NCBI GenBank assembly: GCA_021604525.1
Contig: BQJD01000015.1
Location: 18,660-82,659, forward strand
DNA: 64,000 nt
Reading direction: 5' to 3'
From: a marine bacterium B5-7
GTDB taxonomy: Bacteria; Pseudomonadota; Gammaproteobacteria; Arenicellales; CAJQKF01
Below are positions 34,749 to 43,477 of the stretch, in pieces. Each line of letters starts with the position of its first letter. Position 1 is the stretch's first letter. The notes below the pieces were generated by a model. That model was not told where the DNA came from, searched no databases, and was given only the letters and a program-made list of their open reading frames with translations. A program made the translations under genes and the position numbers.

Positions 34749-36683
34749 TCAGTCCGCCAAGCCCGCACCGAAACCGTTATCACGCCGCAGTGGTTGCGGT
34801 TCGCCTTTGCGAAATTCAGCCCATGCAAGTTGCCGTGCGACGCTACCATTAGCGTTCAGGCTTAACAATCCGGTTACACCGCTATATTTGAGTAGTGGAT
34901 TCGTTTTCATTGCCTCCAGCCGGAATAGTAACTGGTAAGTGTCGATGCCCAGCGCAAACAGCCGGTCAAGCGGCTGATTGGCATAACGGCTGGCTTGCGG
35001 GAACTGTTCGTGGATGGCTCGGCTGATGCCGGAGTCGAGTAACAACCAGGGCATGTCGGCAAATATCACCCCTTCAAGGTCAAGATCTTTCACCTGCTCA
35101 TCGCGACCACTATACACTTGCGAGATGGCGTAAACCGGCAGGTTCTGACCCTTGTAGAAATTGATCTGCGGTTTCAGCAATCGGCCCTGATCCGAGCGGG
35201 CAATCATGAACACGAAATCGATATCTTCACGTCGTTTCGGAACGAACTCGAGTTCTTTTCCGGTGATGCGTTTAAGTTGCCGATGCCGTGTTTCGCTCTC
35301 ATCGAGATTAAGCAGCAACTTGATGGTCTGTGAATGATCCGGGGCATTGAGCTGATATGCACGGGACTCGGTCAGCGTGCCGCCGAGATTACGCCACTCG
35401 TCCATAAATGCATCCAACTGGCGAATGCCCCAGTCGGCTTCCGGATACAAGGCAGCCGCCACGCGGTAGCCTTCGCGTGCCGCATGACGCGCTAACTGAC
35501 GGGCTTCGTCTTCCGGCGACAGTCCGAATTCAAACGTGTTGGCTCTGCCCGCAAAAGCGCCTTCGGTATTACCGAGAAGGAGGGTCGGGACCGTGAGTTC
35601 GGTGGTTGCCACCAATGAATCCACGGCAACTTTTCCAAGCGGTCCGAGTACCAGTTGAGCACCGTCGCGAACGGCCGCTTGATAGTAAAAACCGATCAAC
35701 TCCGGATTCTCGCCGGTGTCGTATAGCATGATCTCAGGCTTGTTCGGATTGTTGTCGGCTTCATACATCATGGTGAGGCCGTCGTAGACTGCCTGGGCGG
35801 CGGCGCCGAATCCCGATGTCAGGGGGAGTAGCAGGGCGACCTTGCGATATTCCGTAACTGACGAACCGAGATTGTAAAGAAGGCGTGGTATCAGCACCCG
35901 TGATGCCGGGTGTGACGGATGCTGTTGCTGCCAGGCAGTAAGCGCCTGACGCGACGCATGGACATTCCAGCCGAGTCGGCTGCTGACGATGGCCAGATCT
36001 GCCCACTGAGTCAGAGTCGGGTTGGTTCGGTCGGTGGTCAGTGCATTGAGTTCGGTGGGCTCTACCTGTGCGAGAACCTGCCAGATGGTATCCTGATTCC
36101 GTGCAATCGCATCCGTATCGGGCAGCAATGGTTCACGAGCAATGAGCAGGACGAGTGCGGGTCGGTATTGACCGCTGGCCGAGAAAGCACGCGCCCTGAG
36201 TAACATGATCTGTTCGGCGTCTTCGGCAACCAGTCCCTGCACAGCCGCCAGGGGTTTGAGTATTGCTTCTACTTCGGTGTATTGCTGTTCCAGGAAGTGA
36301 CTGCGAGCTAAAAGGAGTTGGCGGCGAATGAACAGCCGGCCCTGCAGCGGCTGGTTGTCGAGTTGATCAAGTACGGTTCTGGCTGTCGATGACTGGCCAA
36401 GGTCGAGAAATCCCTCAACGGCATCGAGCAAGTAGCCGGTTTTTTCATCGCCGACCGAATCCCGTGCGAGAGCGATGTATTCCCAGGGAGATGTCGCAAC
36501 GGCCGAAGACTCAAGGGGTGTAGTGGTTGCACCGGTCGTTATCTCCGGTAATACGGTAATCTCCGGGCGGGTGGTTCCCGGTGCTCTGGAAGGGGGTGTG
36601 AACGAACACGCGCCAAGTGCGAACATGGCGGTTATCAACACGGTGCGAATGACCGTCAAGCTGGGTTTTAAAGCGGATTGCAT
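34749..36683 (-). CDS. lpoA: Outer-membrane lipoprotein activator of PBP1A (LpoA)
   Basis: The 644-residue precursor begins with a signal peptide and lipobox LGAC (Cys near residue 25). An N-terminal TPR-like helical region is followed by a periplasmic-binding-fold domain (VALLLPLTSGFGAAAQAVYD near 290-310) that ends FRLEAMKTNPLLKYSGVTG. LpoA spans the periplasm to activate PBP1A; mrcA itself is only about 3 kb away. The ATG at 36683 puts the signal peptide first. Confidence 0.93.
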   Translation of the reverse strand: MQSALKPSLTVIRTVLITAMFALGACSFTPPSRAPGTTRPEITVLPEITTGATTTPLESSAVATSPWEYIALARDSVGDEKTGYLLDAVEGFLDLGQSSTARTVLDQLDNQPLQGRLFIRRQLLLARSHFLEQQYTEVEAILKPLAAVQGLVAEDAEQIMLLRARAFSASGQYRPALVLLIAREPLLPDTDAIARNQDTIWQVLAQVEPTELNALTTDRTNPTLTQWADLAIVSSRLGWNVHASRQALTAWQQQHPSHPASRVLIPRLLYNLGSSVTEYRKVALLLPLTSGFGAAAQAVYDGLTMMYEADNNPNKPEIMLYDTGENPELIGFYYQAAVRDGAQLVLGPLGKVAVDSLVATTELTVPTLLLGNTEGAFAGRANTFEFGLSPEDEARQLARHAAREGYRVAAALYPEADWGIRQLDAFMDEWRNLGGTLTESRAYQLNAPDHSQTIKLLLNLDESETRHRQLKRITGKELEFVPKRREDIDFVFMIARSDQGRLLKPQINFYKGQNLPVYAISQVYSGRDEQVKDLDLEGVIFADMPWLLLDSGISRAIHEQFPQASRYANQPLDRLFALGIDTYQLLFRLEAMKTNPLLKYSGVTGLLSLNANGSVARQLAWAEFRKGEPQPLRRDNGFGAGLAD

Positions 36684-36965
36684 GGCGCGGAGTATACCTG
36701 ATCGGTTGTTTTTAACGTGGTTCGACTTGGTCAGCGATGCCGATATGTCGAGGTGATTTGTTACCAATTACATACACCATGATCTGCATGCCGTGTGGAT
36801 CGTTCGTTGTCTTGCTGTGGATGTTGAGCGGTATTACCGGGACGCTTAATCGGGCGAATCGATCATTGCCTGTGGAGATTTTCCAATCAGCATAATCAAT
36901 TCAGCATAATCTAATGACCGGTTAACGTGAACAAAGTCATAGGCTGTTTAAAGAGTACTGAAAAT

Positions 36966-37823
36966 ATGTCCAGGATCAAAGCGCCAGCCGGCACACTGTA
37001 CGTGGTGGCGACACCAATCGGTAACTTCGACGATATCGGCAAGCGTGCCATTGAGACATTACGATCAGTCGATTTGATTGCCGCCGAGGACACCCGTCAT
37101 ACCGGTTTGTTGCTCAAGCACCTTGCCATCCCCACTTCGATGGTATCCCTGCATGAACATAATGAAGATCGAAAAACCCAGCTACTTATCGATCGAATCG
37201 AGGCAGGAGATTCGGTGGCGCTGGTATCAGATGCCGGCACCCCGCTGATCAGCGATCCGGGTTACCGGCTGGTGAAGGCGGCGCATGGTGCGGGTCTTCG
37301 AGTATCACCGTTACCCGGACCGTGCGCACTGATCGCCGGCTTGAGTGTGGCGGGGGTTGCGACCGACCGTTTTACATTTGAAGGATTCCTGCCATCTGCC
37401 GGTAGCGCTCGACGGCGGACCCTGAGATCCCTTGTGGAGGAGCGGCGCACGATGGTTTTCTACGAGTCGCCGCGGCGCGTGCTGAATTCTCTCGCAGATA
37501 TGGCGGAGATCTTTGGTGACAATCGCCCGACGGCGATATGCCGGGAGATTACAAAGCACTACGAGACTATCCGCAGCGCCACCCTGGCAACGCTGCTTGA
37601 AGAGCATGGTAAAGCGGATCAAATGGCGCGTGGCGAATATGTTTTGGTTGTCGGCGGCAACACGCTGCCGATGGATGAGACGTGTCGCACGGAGTGGGTC
37701 GAGGCAGTATGCGAGTTACGCTCGGTGATGCCCTTGAAACGGGCCGCACGGATCATTTCAGGTGTTACTGGCGTTAGCAGCCAACTGCTTTATCGGCTGG
37801 CCGAGGAGACTGGATCAGAATAG
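36966..37823 (+). CDS. rsmI: 16S rRNA (cytidine1402-2'-O)-methyltransferase RsmI
   Basis: The 285-residue enzyme has the tetrapyrrole-methylase fold motifs LYVVATPIGNFDDIGKRA, AAEDTRHTGLLLKHL, SDAGTPLISDPGYRLV and PLPGPCALIAGLSVAG. It modifies C1402 in the ribosomal decoding centre. The ATG at 36966 is the usual family start; a GTG at 36927 is in frame. It is divergent from lpoA, as in E. coli. Its 3' end overlaps the convergent mrcA gene by nine bases. Confidence 0.95.
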   Translation: MSRIKAPAGTLYVVATPIGNFDDIGKRAIETLRSVDLIAAEDTRHTGLLLKHLAIPTSMVSLHEHNEDRKTQLLIDRIEAGDSVALVSDAGTPLISDPGYRLVKAAHGAGLRVSPLPGPCALIAGLSVAGVATDRFTFEGFLPSAGSARRRTLRSLVEERRTMVFYESPRRVLNSLADMAEIFGDNRPTAICREITKHYETIRSATLATLLEEHGKADQMARGEYVLVVGGNTLPMDETCRTEWVEAVCELRSVMPLKRAARIISGVTGVSSQLLYRLAEETGSE

Positions 37824-40205
37824 ATCCTGAACATTTTTCTGGTTACCGCCGTTGCCATCACGCACCAGGTTCGACTGATTCGGATCGAGCTGTGGTTCGG
37901 TACCCATAATGAAATATTCTGTCATGGCATTTGCCGATCCAGGCGGCACCGCCTCGCCAGTTTCGCGGCTGACCAGTGTACTCACCACGTTTTCCGGAGC
38001 CTCGAGCGGTTTCTCGGGTATGCCGTCGAGTGCGACCCGCATGTAATCGATCCAGATCGGTAACGCAGCCCTGGCGCCGGATTCACTCTTTCCCAGTGTG
38101 GTCGGTTGATCGTTGCCTACCCATACGGTAGCGGTGACCTGATCGTTAAACCCCGAGAACCAGGCGTCGCGGAAATCGTTTGTGGTCCCGGTTTTGCCAG
38201 CCAGGTCGTTGCGACCGAGTTCCATGGCTTTTTTACCGGTTCCGACGCGGATTACGTCGCGCATCATGCTGGTCATGAGAAAGGTGTTTTCGGGCGACAG
38301 CACCTGGCGCGCATAACGTGGATCAGGTCGGTCGGGATTGGTGGCTTGCTCGAGCTCGGACAGTTCGCATTCTTCGCAGATTTTTACCCGGTTGGAGTAT
38401 TCGACAATCTCACCATTTTGATCCTCCACCCGGGAGATGTAGTACGGCTCCACCCGATAGCCGCCATTAGCGAACACAGCGTAGGCACTGGCTATCTCCA
38501 ATGGTGTCAGGGTCGCGGTACCAAGTGCCAGCGACAGGCCCTTGGGTAGTTGGTCACGATCGAAGCCGAAGGTCTGCAGGTGATCGAGAACCACTTGTAA
38601 GCCCATGGCGCGCAACAGGCGTACCGATACCAGGTTCATGGATTGGGTCAGCGCTTCGCGAATACGGGTCGGACCGTAAAATTTTCCGCTGTAATTTTCC
38701 GGTCGCCAGGTGCCTTCCACCGGGTCATCAATAACAATGGGTGCGCCACTGACCAGAGTCGATGCGGTGAAGCCGTTTTCAAGCGCCGCAGAATAGATGA
38801 ACGGCTTGAGATTGGAGCCCGGCTGCCGACGCGCCTGGGTAGCGCGATTGAATTTGCCGAGGTAATAATCGAAACCACCTACCAGTGCCAGGATCGCACC
38901 GTCCCTGGGATCAAGCGATACCATGGCGCCCGAGACTTCCGGAATCTGCGCGAGCCACCAGTTGGAATCGTCGCGCGGGGTTACGTGAACCACGTCGCCG
39001 ACCTTGAGCAATGTGGACGGGTCATCGGTGGCCCAGGACCAACCCTCGCTATCGATGGTGATTTCACCAAGATCTGGCGCATAAGCCTTGATAACATCCT
39101 TATCGGCAGCAATAACCATTGCCGGCTGCAATGATCCACTCGATACGAAATTACGCAAGATGCCGTTTAGTGCATCATTGTCTTCAATTGCATCGGGTTC
39201 GATATGCGTCAGCACACCGCGAAAACCATGACGGCGATCATAAGCCAGTAATCCCGACCGCAATGCCTCGTTGGCCGCAACCTGGTTCTTGCCCTTTATC
39301 GTCGTATATATCTGAAAGCCGGATTCGTAGGCACGGTCGCCATACTTCTCGTAGATATAATCTCGAGCCATCTCGGCGACGTAGGGTGCATCGATATCCA
39401 CCAGGGAAGCATGGCGTGCGGCGGTAAGTGGTGCCGCGGTCGCCAGTTCAAATGTGGGGAGGTCGATATTATCAAGCTCGTGCATTCGTCGAAGGACGTA
39501 ATTACGTCGGTCCAGTGCGCTTTTTGGATTCGACAGCGGGTTGCTACGCGACGGTGCCTTAGGCAGGCCGGCCAGCATGGCAATCTCGGCGACGCTCAAC
39601 TCGTTTAACGGTTTGTCGTAATAAAATTGTGCAGCGGCCTGAAAACCATATGAACGGTGTCCGAGAAATATCTTGTTGATATACAGTTCAAGAATTTCGT
39701 TCTTCTCAAGTTCCTGCTCGAGACGAAACGACAGCAGAATTTCCTTGATTTTGCGGGTGTAGGTTTTTTCTCGTGACAGGAAGTAGTTGCGCGCCACCTG
39801 CATGGTGATGGTGCTGGCGCCCTGACCATGGCCACCGCTGCGAAGATTGGCGAAGAAGGCGCGTGCGATTCCCTTGAAGTCGACGCCGGGATGATCATAG
39901 AAGTTGTTGTCCTCAGCGGCCAGGATGGCCTCGATCATCAACGGCGGAACGTCTTCAATGTGCGTTGGGCTGCGCCGGTAGTCGCCGTATTCACCAATCA
40001 ACTGACCATCGATGGTGAATACGCGCAACGGCACCTTCAATTCGATATCGCGAATAGACTCCACCGACGGCACGCTCGGCATGAGTTTGTACAGGAACAC
40101 GCCGCCGGCAACGGCCATGGTCAGGCCGAGGGCAACAGCAGCGAGCATGAGGCGTTTGATCCACGTCCATGCGGTGGACGGTTTGGATCGATTCATTCCG
40201 TACAT
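37815..40205 (-). CDS. mrcA: Penicillin-binding protein 1A
   Basis: The 796-residue bifunctional enzyme has an N-terminal membrane helix (LMLAAVALGLTMAVAGGVFL near 19-38). The glycosyltransferase domain has catalytic Glu in AAEDNNFYDHPGVD. The transpeptidase domain has SNLK (catalytic Ser), SMN and KTG in LAGKTGTTNDFRDAWF. An OB-like insert lies between the two. The start is ATG at 40205 or 40196. It is divergent from pilM, an arrangement widespread in gammaproteobacteria. Confidence 0.96.
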   Translation of the reverse strand: MYGMNRSKPSTAWTWIKRLMLAAVALGLTMAVAGGVFLYKLMPSVPSVESIRDIELKVPLRVFTIDGQLIGEYGDYRRSPTHIEDVPPLMIEAILAAEDNNFYDHPGVDFKGIARAFFANLRSGGHGQGASTITMQVARNYFLSREKTYTRKIKEILLSFRLEQELEKNEILELYINKIFLGHRSYGFQAAAQFYYDKPLNELSVAEIAMLAGLPKAPSRSNPLSNPKSALDRRNYVLRRMHELDNIDLPTFELATAAPLTAARHASLVDIDAPYVAEMARDYIYEKYGDRAYESGFQIYTTIKGKNQVAANEALRSGLLAYDRRHGFRGVLTHIEPDAIEDNDALNGILRNFVSSGSLQPAMVIAADKDVIKAYAPDLGEITIDSEGWSWATDDPSTLLKVGDVVHVTPRDDSNWWLAQIPEVSGAMVSLDPRDGAILALVGGFDYYLGKFNRATQARRQPGSNLKPFIYSAALENGFTASTLVSGAPIVIDDPVEGTWRPENYSGKFYGPTRIREALTQSMNLVSVRLLRAMGLQVVLDHLQTFGFDRDQLPKGLSLALGTATLTPLEIASAYAVFANGGYRVEPYYISRVEDQNGEIVEYSNRVKICEECELSELEQATNPDRPDPRYARQVLSPENTFLMTSMMRDVIRVGTGKKAMELGRNDLAGKTGTTNDFRDAWFSGFNDQVTATVWVGNDQPTTLGKSESGARAALPIWIDYMRVALDGIPEKPLEAPENVVSTLVSRETGEAVPPGSANAMTEYFIMGTEPQLDPNQSNLVRDGNGGNQKNVQDLF

Positions 40206-40514
40206 TTAAAATATTTTGTCAGGTCGCGGGGCGAGTGTTTCCGGTATAACAGGCCGGCGGATTCAGACAGAACAGTCGTTAAGGCCGACGTGCGGCGCAT
40301 ACTGCCCTGACTTACGAGGAAAATTTTCGTTATCATACCAGATGGGTTGCGCGTCGCGATAAAATTGCATGGCGTATGGTTCATGGAATACACAGGATAG
40401 ATTTGCACGATCGGTGCGTGTTGTCAGGTCGGTGGAAAACTTCATGTCTGGATGCATTGCTACGCGCTCAATGGTTCGTGGAAAGGATCGTGGTGTCCCC
40501 ACCATGGCGTTCGA

Positions 40515-40536
40515 AGATATAGGGAAGATATAGGGA
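40515..40536. repeat. 11-bp perfect tandem repeat
   Basis: AGATATAGGGA is repeated exactly twice in a row, about 120 bases upstream of pilM. Function, if any, is not evident. Confidence 0.6.
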
Positions 40537-40615
40537 TGAGTACAATGCACATGCATCATACCGCGGGAAAATCATTCATGATCTCTGGTGTTATGGGGTT
40601 TTGTCGAGTATATTC

Positions 40616-40642
40616 TTGAAAAAATCCACCCAAATATATAAT
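40616..40642 (+). promoter_or_regulatory. Candidate pilM promoter
   Basis: TTGAAA (40616-40621) and TATAAT (40637-40642) are 15 bases apart, closer than optimal. They precede the pilM GTG by 14 bases, leaving a very short leader. Confidence 0.4.
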
Positions 40643-40655
40643 AAGTAAGCATTAA

Positions 40656-41714
40656 GTGTTTAAAAGCAAACGCCCGCCTGCCATTGGAGTGGACATTGGA
40701 TCCGCCGCCATAAAAGTCATGGAGATGACTGAGCAACGCGGCCGCTATCGGGTCGAGCGCTTCGCTGTGGAGCCATTACCGCGAAACATCGTGGTAGAGA
40801 ATTCGATTACCGATATTGACCGTGTTGGTAAGGCAATCCGGGCGGCGGTAAAGAAATCGGGCAGCCGTCGTAATCATGCCATTGCAACAGTCGCCGCAGC
40901 CCAGGCAATCACCAAAGTCATTAATGTTCCGGGCGGACTTAATGCCGGCGACCTCGATCAACAGATTGAACTGGAGGCTGAACACTACATTCCGTATGCG
41001 ATCAGTGAAGTCAATCTCGATTACCAGTTGTTGCAACCAATGGTCGAGAATCCCACCAACGACGAGGTTTTGCTTGCCGCCTGCCGCAAGGAGATTGTAG
41101 ACGAACGCGTCGATGCACTTGAAGCCGCGGGCCTCAAGGCGCAGGTGATCGATATCGCCTCCCTTGCAAGTCAGCGCGCGTTTCAGCTTATTGCTCCAAG
41201 CCTGCCGGACGGCGGCGCCCAGAAAGTCGTTGCGGTAGTTGATTACGGCACCACTACCAGCCATTTATATGTTTTGCATCGCGGTCGCCTGGTATATCAC
41301 CGCGACTATCCCTTTGGTGGCAAGACATTGACCGAAAGTATTCAACGCCGGTTCGGTATCTCTCATACCGAGGCTGAAAACAAGAAACGAAATGGCGATC
41401 TGCCGGAGAACTATCGTACCGACATACTTGAACCGTTCATCGACTCGATGGCAATCGAGGCAAATCGCGCCATCCAGCTATTTGTCTCGTCATCACAATT
41501 TTCCAAGGTCGATTATGTTTTCGTCAGCGGCGGTAGTGCGTCGCTGCCCAAGGTAGCCGAGCGGGTTGCCGAGAAAACCTCGATCTCGACTCGTCTCGCC
41601 TATCCGTTTGCGCATACCAAGTTGTCCTCTTCCGTATCGAGGGACAGGCTCAATCGCTATGCGCCGGTGTTGTTAACCGCCTGTGGGTTGGCAATGCAGG
41701 GAGCTCACCGATGA
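40656..41714 (+). CDS. pilM: Type IV pilus inner-membrane assembly protein PilM
   Basis: The 352-residue actin-like protein starts from GTG with FKSKRPPAIGVDIGSAAIKVMEM, the PilM signature, followed by VNLDYQLLQP and VVDYGTTTSHLYVL ATPase motifs and FVSGGSASLPKVAE. It is cytosolic and binds the N-terminal INLLPWR peptide of PilN. First gene of pilMNOPQ; its stop overlaps pilN by four bases (ATGA). Confidence 0.96.
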   Translation: MFKSKRPPAIGVDIGSAAIKVMEMTEQRGRYRVERFAVEPLPRNIVVENSITDIDRVGKAIRAAVKKSGSRRNHAIATVAAAQAITKVINVPGGLNAGDLDQQIELEAEHYIPYAISEVNLDYQLLQPMVENPTNDEVLLAACRKEIVDERVDALEAAGLKAQVIDIASLASQRAFQLIAPSLPDGGAQKVVAVVDYGTTTSHLYVLHRGRLVYHRDYPFGGKTLTESIQRRFGISHTEAENKKRNGDLPENYRTDILEPFIDSMAIEANRAIQLFVSSSQFSKVDYVFVSGGSASLPKVAERVAEKTSISTRLAYPFAHTKLSSSVSRDRLNRYAPVLLTACGLAMQGAHR

Positions 41715-42289
41715 GCCAGACCGGCATCAATCTCCTGCCCTGGCGCGATCGTGCCAGGGCGCAACGTTCACGCCGGTTGGTTGCCGGTACCGTAATGCTT
41801 TGGGCGCTGGCCGCCCTGCTGGTACTCGGCGCTTACCAATATATGGAGCAACGCAAGAATCAGCAAAATGCCCGTAATGGGTTTTTGCGATCTGAAATAG
41901 CTGCACTGGAGGACGAGATCAAAGAGATCGAAAGTCTCAGGAATCGCCGTGACCAGCTGATTGCACGCATGGATGTCATTCAGGGGTTGCAGCAAAATCG
42001 AACTGAACTGGTGCGGATATTCGACGATCTGGTGCGCCTGTTGCCTGAAGGCGTGTTCCTGACACGGCTCGAAAAGCGTGATGCGGCGATGGTGATCGAA
42101 GGTCGTGCCCAGTCTAATGCGCGGGTGTCTGCCCTGATGCGTAACCTCGAGGAATCACCCTGGTTTCATGATCCAATACTTGATGTTATCAACATCATAG
42201 AGGATGACAGCGGGCGGGTCAGCGCTTTTACACTGCGGATTTCAAACGTAGGCCGTGCACCGCCCAAAACATCACAGGCGCAGGGGTAG
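41711..42289 (+). CDS. pilN: Type IV pilus protein PilN
   Basis: The 192-residue protein begins with INLLPWRDRARAQRSRR, the cytosolic peptide that binds PilM. A single membrane helix follows (TVMLWALAALLVLGAYQY), then a coiled-coil and a periplasmic ferredoxin-like domain. It forms the alignment complex with PilO. ATGA overlap with pilM shows coupling. Confidence 0.96.
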   Translation: MSQTGINLLPWRDRARAQRSRRLVAGTVMLWALAALLVLGAYQYMEQRKNQQNARNGFLRSEIAALEDEIKEIESLRNRRDQLIARMDVIQGLQQNRTELVRIFDDLVRLLPEGVFLTRLEKRDAAMVIEGRAQSNARVSALMRNLEESPWFHDPILDVINIIEDDSGRVSAFTLRISNVGRAPPKTSQAQG

Positions 42290-42293
42290 GGTT

Positions 42294-42923
42294 ATGGCGA
42301 TTGACCTCAGTGAACTGCGCGACATCGACATTGCCGACATTGGCAGCTGGCCGCAGTGGTTAAAAACAATTGCCGTGTTTGCCGTATTCTGCGGGATCGT
42401 ATATGCCGGATATCATTTTATCGTTCGCGAACAAGTGGAGGACCTGACACGCCTTGAGACGGAAGAGAAAAACCTGCGCAATGTATTTTTAGACCGGAAG
42501 GCAAAGGCCATTAATCTGCCGGTCTACCGTGAACAAATGGTTGAGATGGAAGAAATGTTCGGCATTATGGTTGATCAGCTTCCTGACGAAACCGAGGTGC
42601 CGCAGCTTCTTGACGATATTACTCAGGCAGGACTTGCTCGTGGCCTCGAACTGTCACGATTCAAACCGCTGCGCGAACAGCTCGGAGATTTTTATTCAAC
42701 ATTGCCGTTCGATCTGCAAGTGGGTGGTAGTTATCATCAGTTCGGGCAATTTATCAGTGATCTTGCAGGCCTGCCAAGAATAGTGACCATGGGTAATATC
42801 ACCATGGTCGGTTCACCCGACGGAACCCTTAAGGTTAACGCAGTAGTCAAGACGTATCGCTATCTGGACGATGACGAGGCCGGTGCTGCTGGCGACGATG
42901 CGCCAGTGCGTACGGTGAGGTAA
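42294..42923 (+). CDS. pilO: Type IV pilus protein PilO
   Basis: The 209-residue protein has one membrane helix (WLKTIAVFAVFCGIVYAGYH near 20-40), a coiled-coil, and a periplasmic domain with LSRFKPL and the GSYHQFGQFISDLAGLPRIV motif typical of PilO. It pairs with PilN. The ATG at 42294 lies four bases after the pilN stop; a longer upstream frame is out of register with the family. The stop shares bases with the pilP start (TAATG). Confidence 0.95.
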   Translation: MAIDLSELRDIDIADIGSWPQWLKTIAVFAVFCGIVYAGYHFIVREQVEDLTRLETEEKNLRNVFLDRKAKAINLPVYREQMVEMEEMFGIMVDQLPDETEVPQLLDDITQAGLARGLELSRFKPLREQLGDFYSTLPFDLQVGGSYHQFGQFISDLAGLPRIVTMGNITMVGSPDGTLKVNAVVKTYRYLDDDEAGAAGDDAPVRTVR

Positions 42924-43477
42924 TGCCGGTGACTCATATGCAATCGTCCCTGATTCGATATCGTACCGTCATGGCTCTGCTGGCGCTGGTATGGCTTGCT
43001 GCCTGTACGCCACGTCCGGAACTCGACGACCTTCGCGCCTTTACTCGCGACGCATTCAAGGACAAACCACCGGAAGTTGAAGATATTCCCCGACTGGAGC
43101 CGTATGAGCCCTACATTTATACGGGTGAAGCGTTGGTGGATCCATTCCTGTCATTGAATCTGCGCGGTAATCAGGCGACCACCGCGAGTAATGATAGCGG
43201 CAATGTATACGAACCCGAGCGGCGTCGCGAACCGCTCGAACAGTTTCCACTTGACGCGTTGTCCATGTATGGCACCCTATCGCAAGACGGCACCATCTGG
43301 GCATTGATCGGTACGCCTGACGGCGGTACCCACCGCGTGACCCTTGGCAACCACGCCGGGCAGCAAAATGGTAAGATAATTGAAATCACCGAGCAGGAAG
43401 TCGTATTGCGCGAAGTGGTAAAGGGTCCAACGGGCCAATGGGAAGAACGAAGAGCCACGCTCACCTTGGTACAGTAA
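42923..43477 (+). CDS. pilP: Type IV pilus lipoprotein PilP
   Basis: The 184-residue precursor has a lipobox LAAC (Cys28) and the PilP features PRPELDDLRAFT, a proline-rich linker with VDPFLSLNL, and a C-terminal beta domain LSMYGTLSQDGTIWALIGTP. It links the PilMNO platform to the secretin PilQ. Start by TAATG overlap with pilO; a Met 5 residues later is possible. Confidence 0.95.
   Translation: MPVTHMQSSLIRYRTVMALLALVWLAACTPRPELDDLRAFTRDAFKDKPPEVEDIPRLEPYEPYIYTGEALVDPFLSLNLRGNQATTASNDSGNVYEPERRREPLEQFPLDALSMYGTLSQDGTIWALIGTPDGGTHRVTLGNHAGQQNGKIIEITEQEVVLREVVKGPTGQWEERRATLTLVQ

Larger units (their letters stand above)
40206..40655. other. Divergent control region mrcA/pilM
   Basis: These 450 bases contain an 11-base tandem repeat (40515-40536) and a candidate pilM promoter (40616-40642). 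I see no supported gene in it. Confidence 0.6.

Noticed and set aside
36684..36965. RNase P RNA near rsmI
   Set aside because: Some pseudomonads have rnpB close to rsmI, but the gap here is too short and I see none of its conserved segments.
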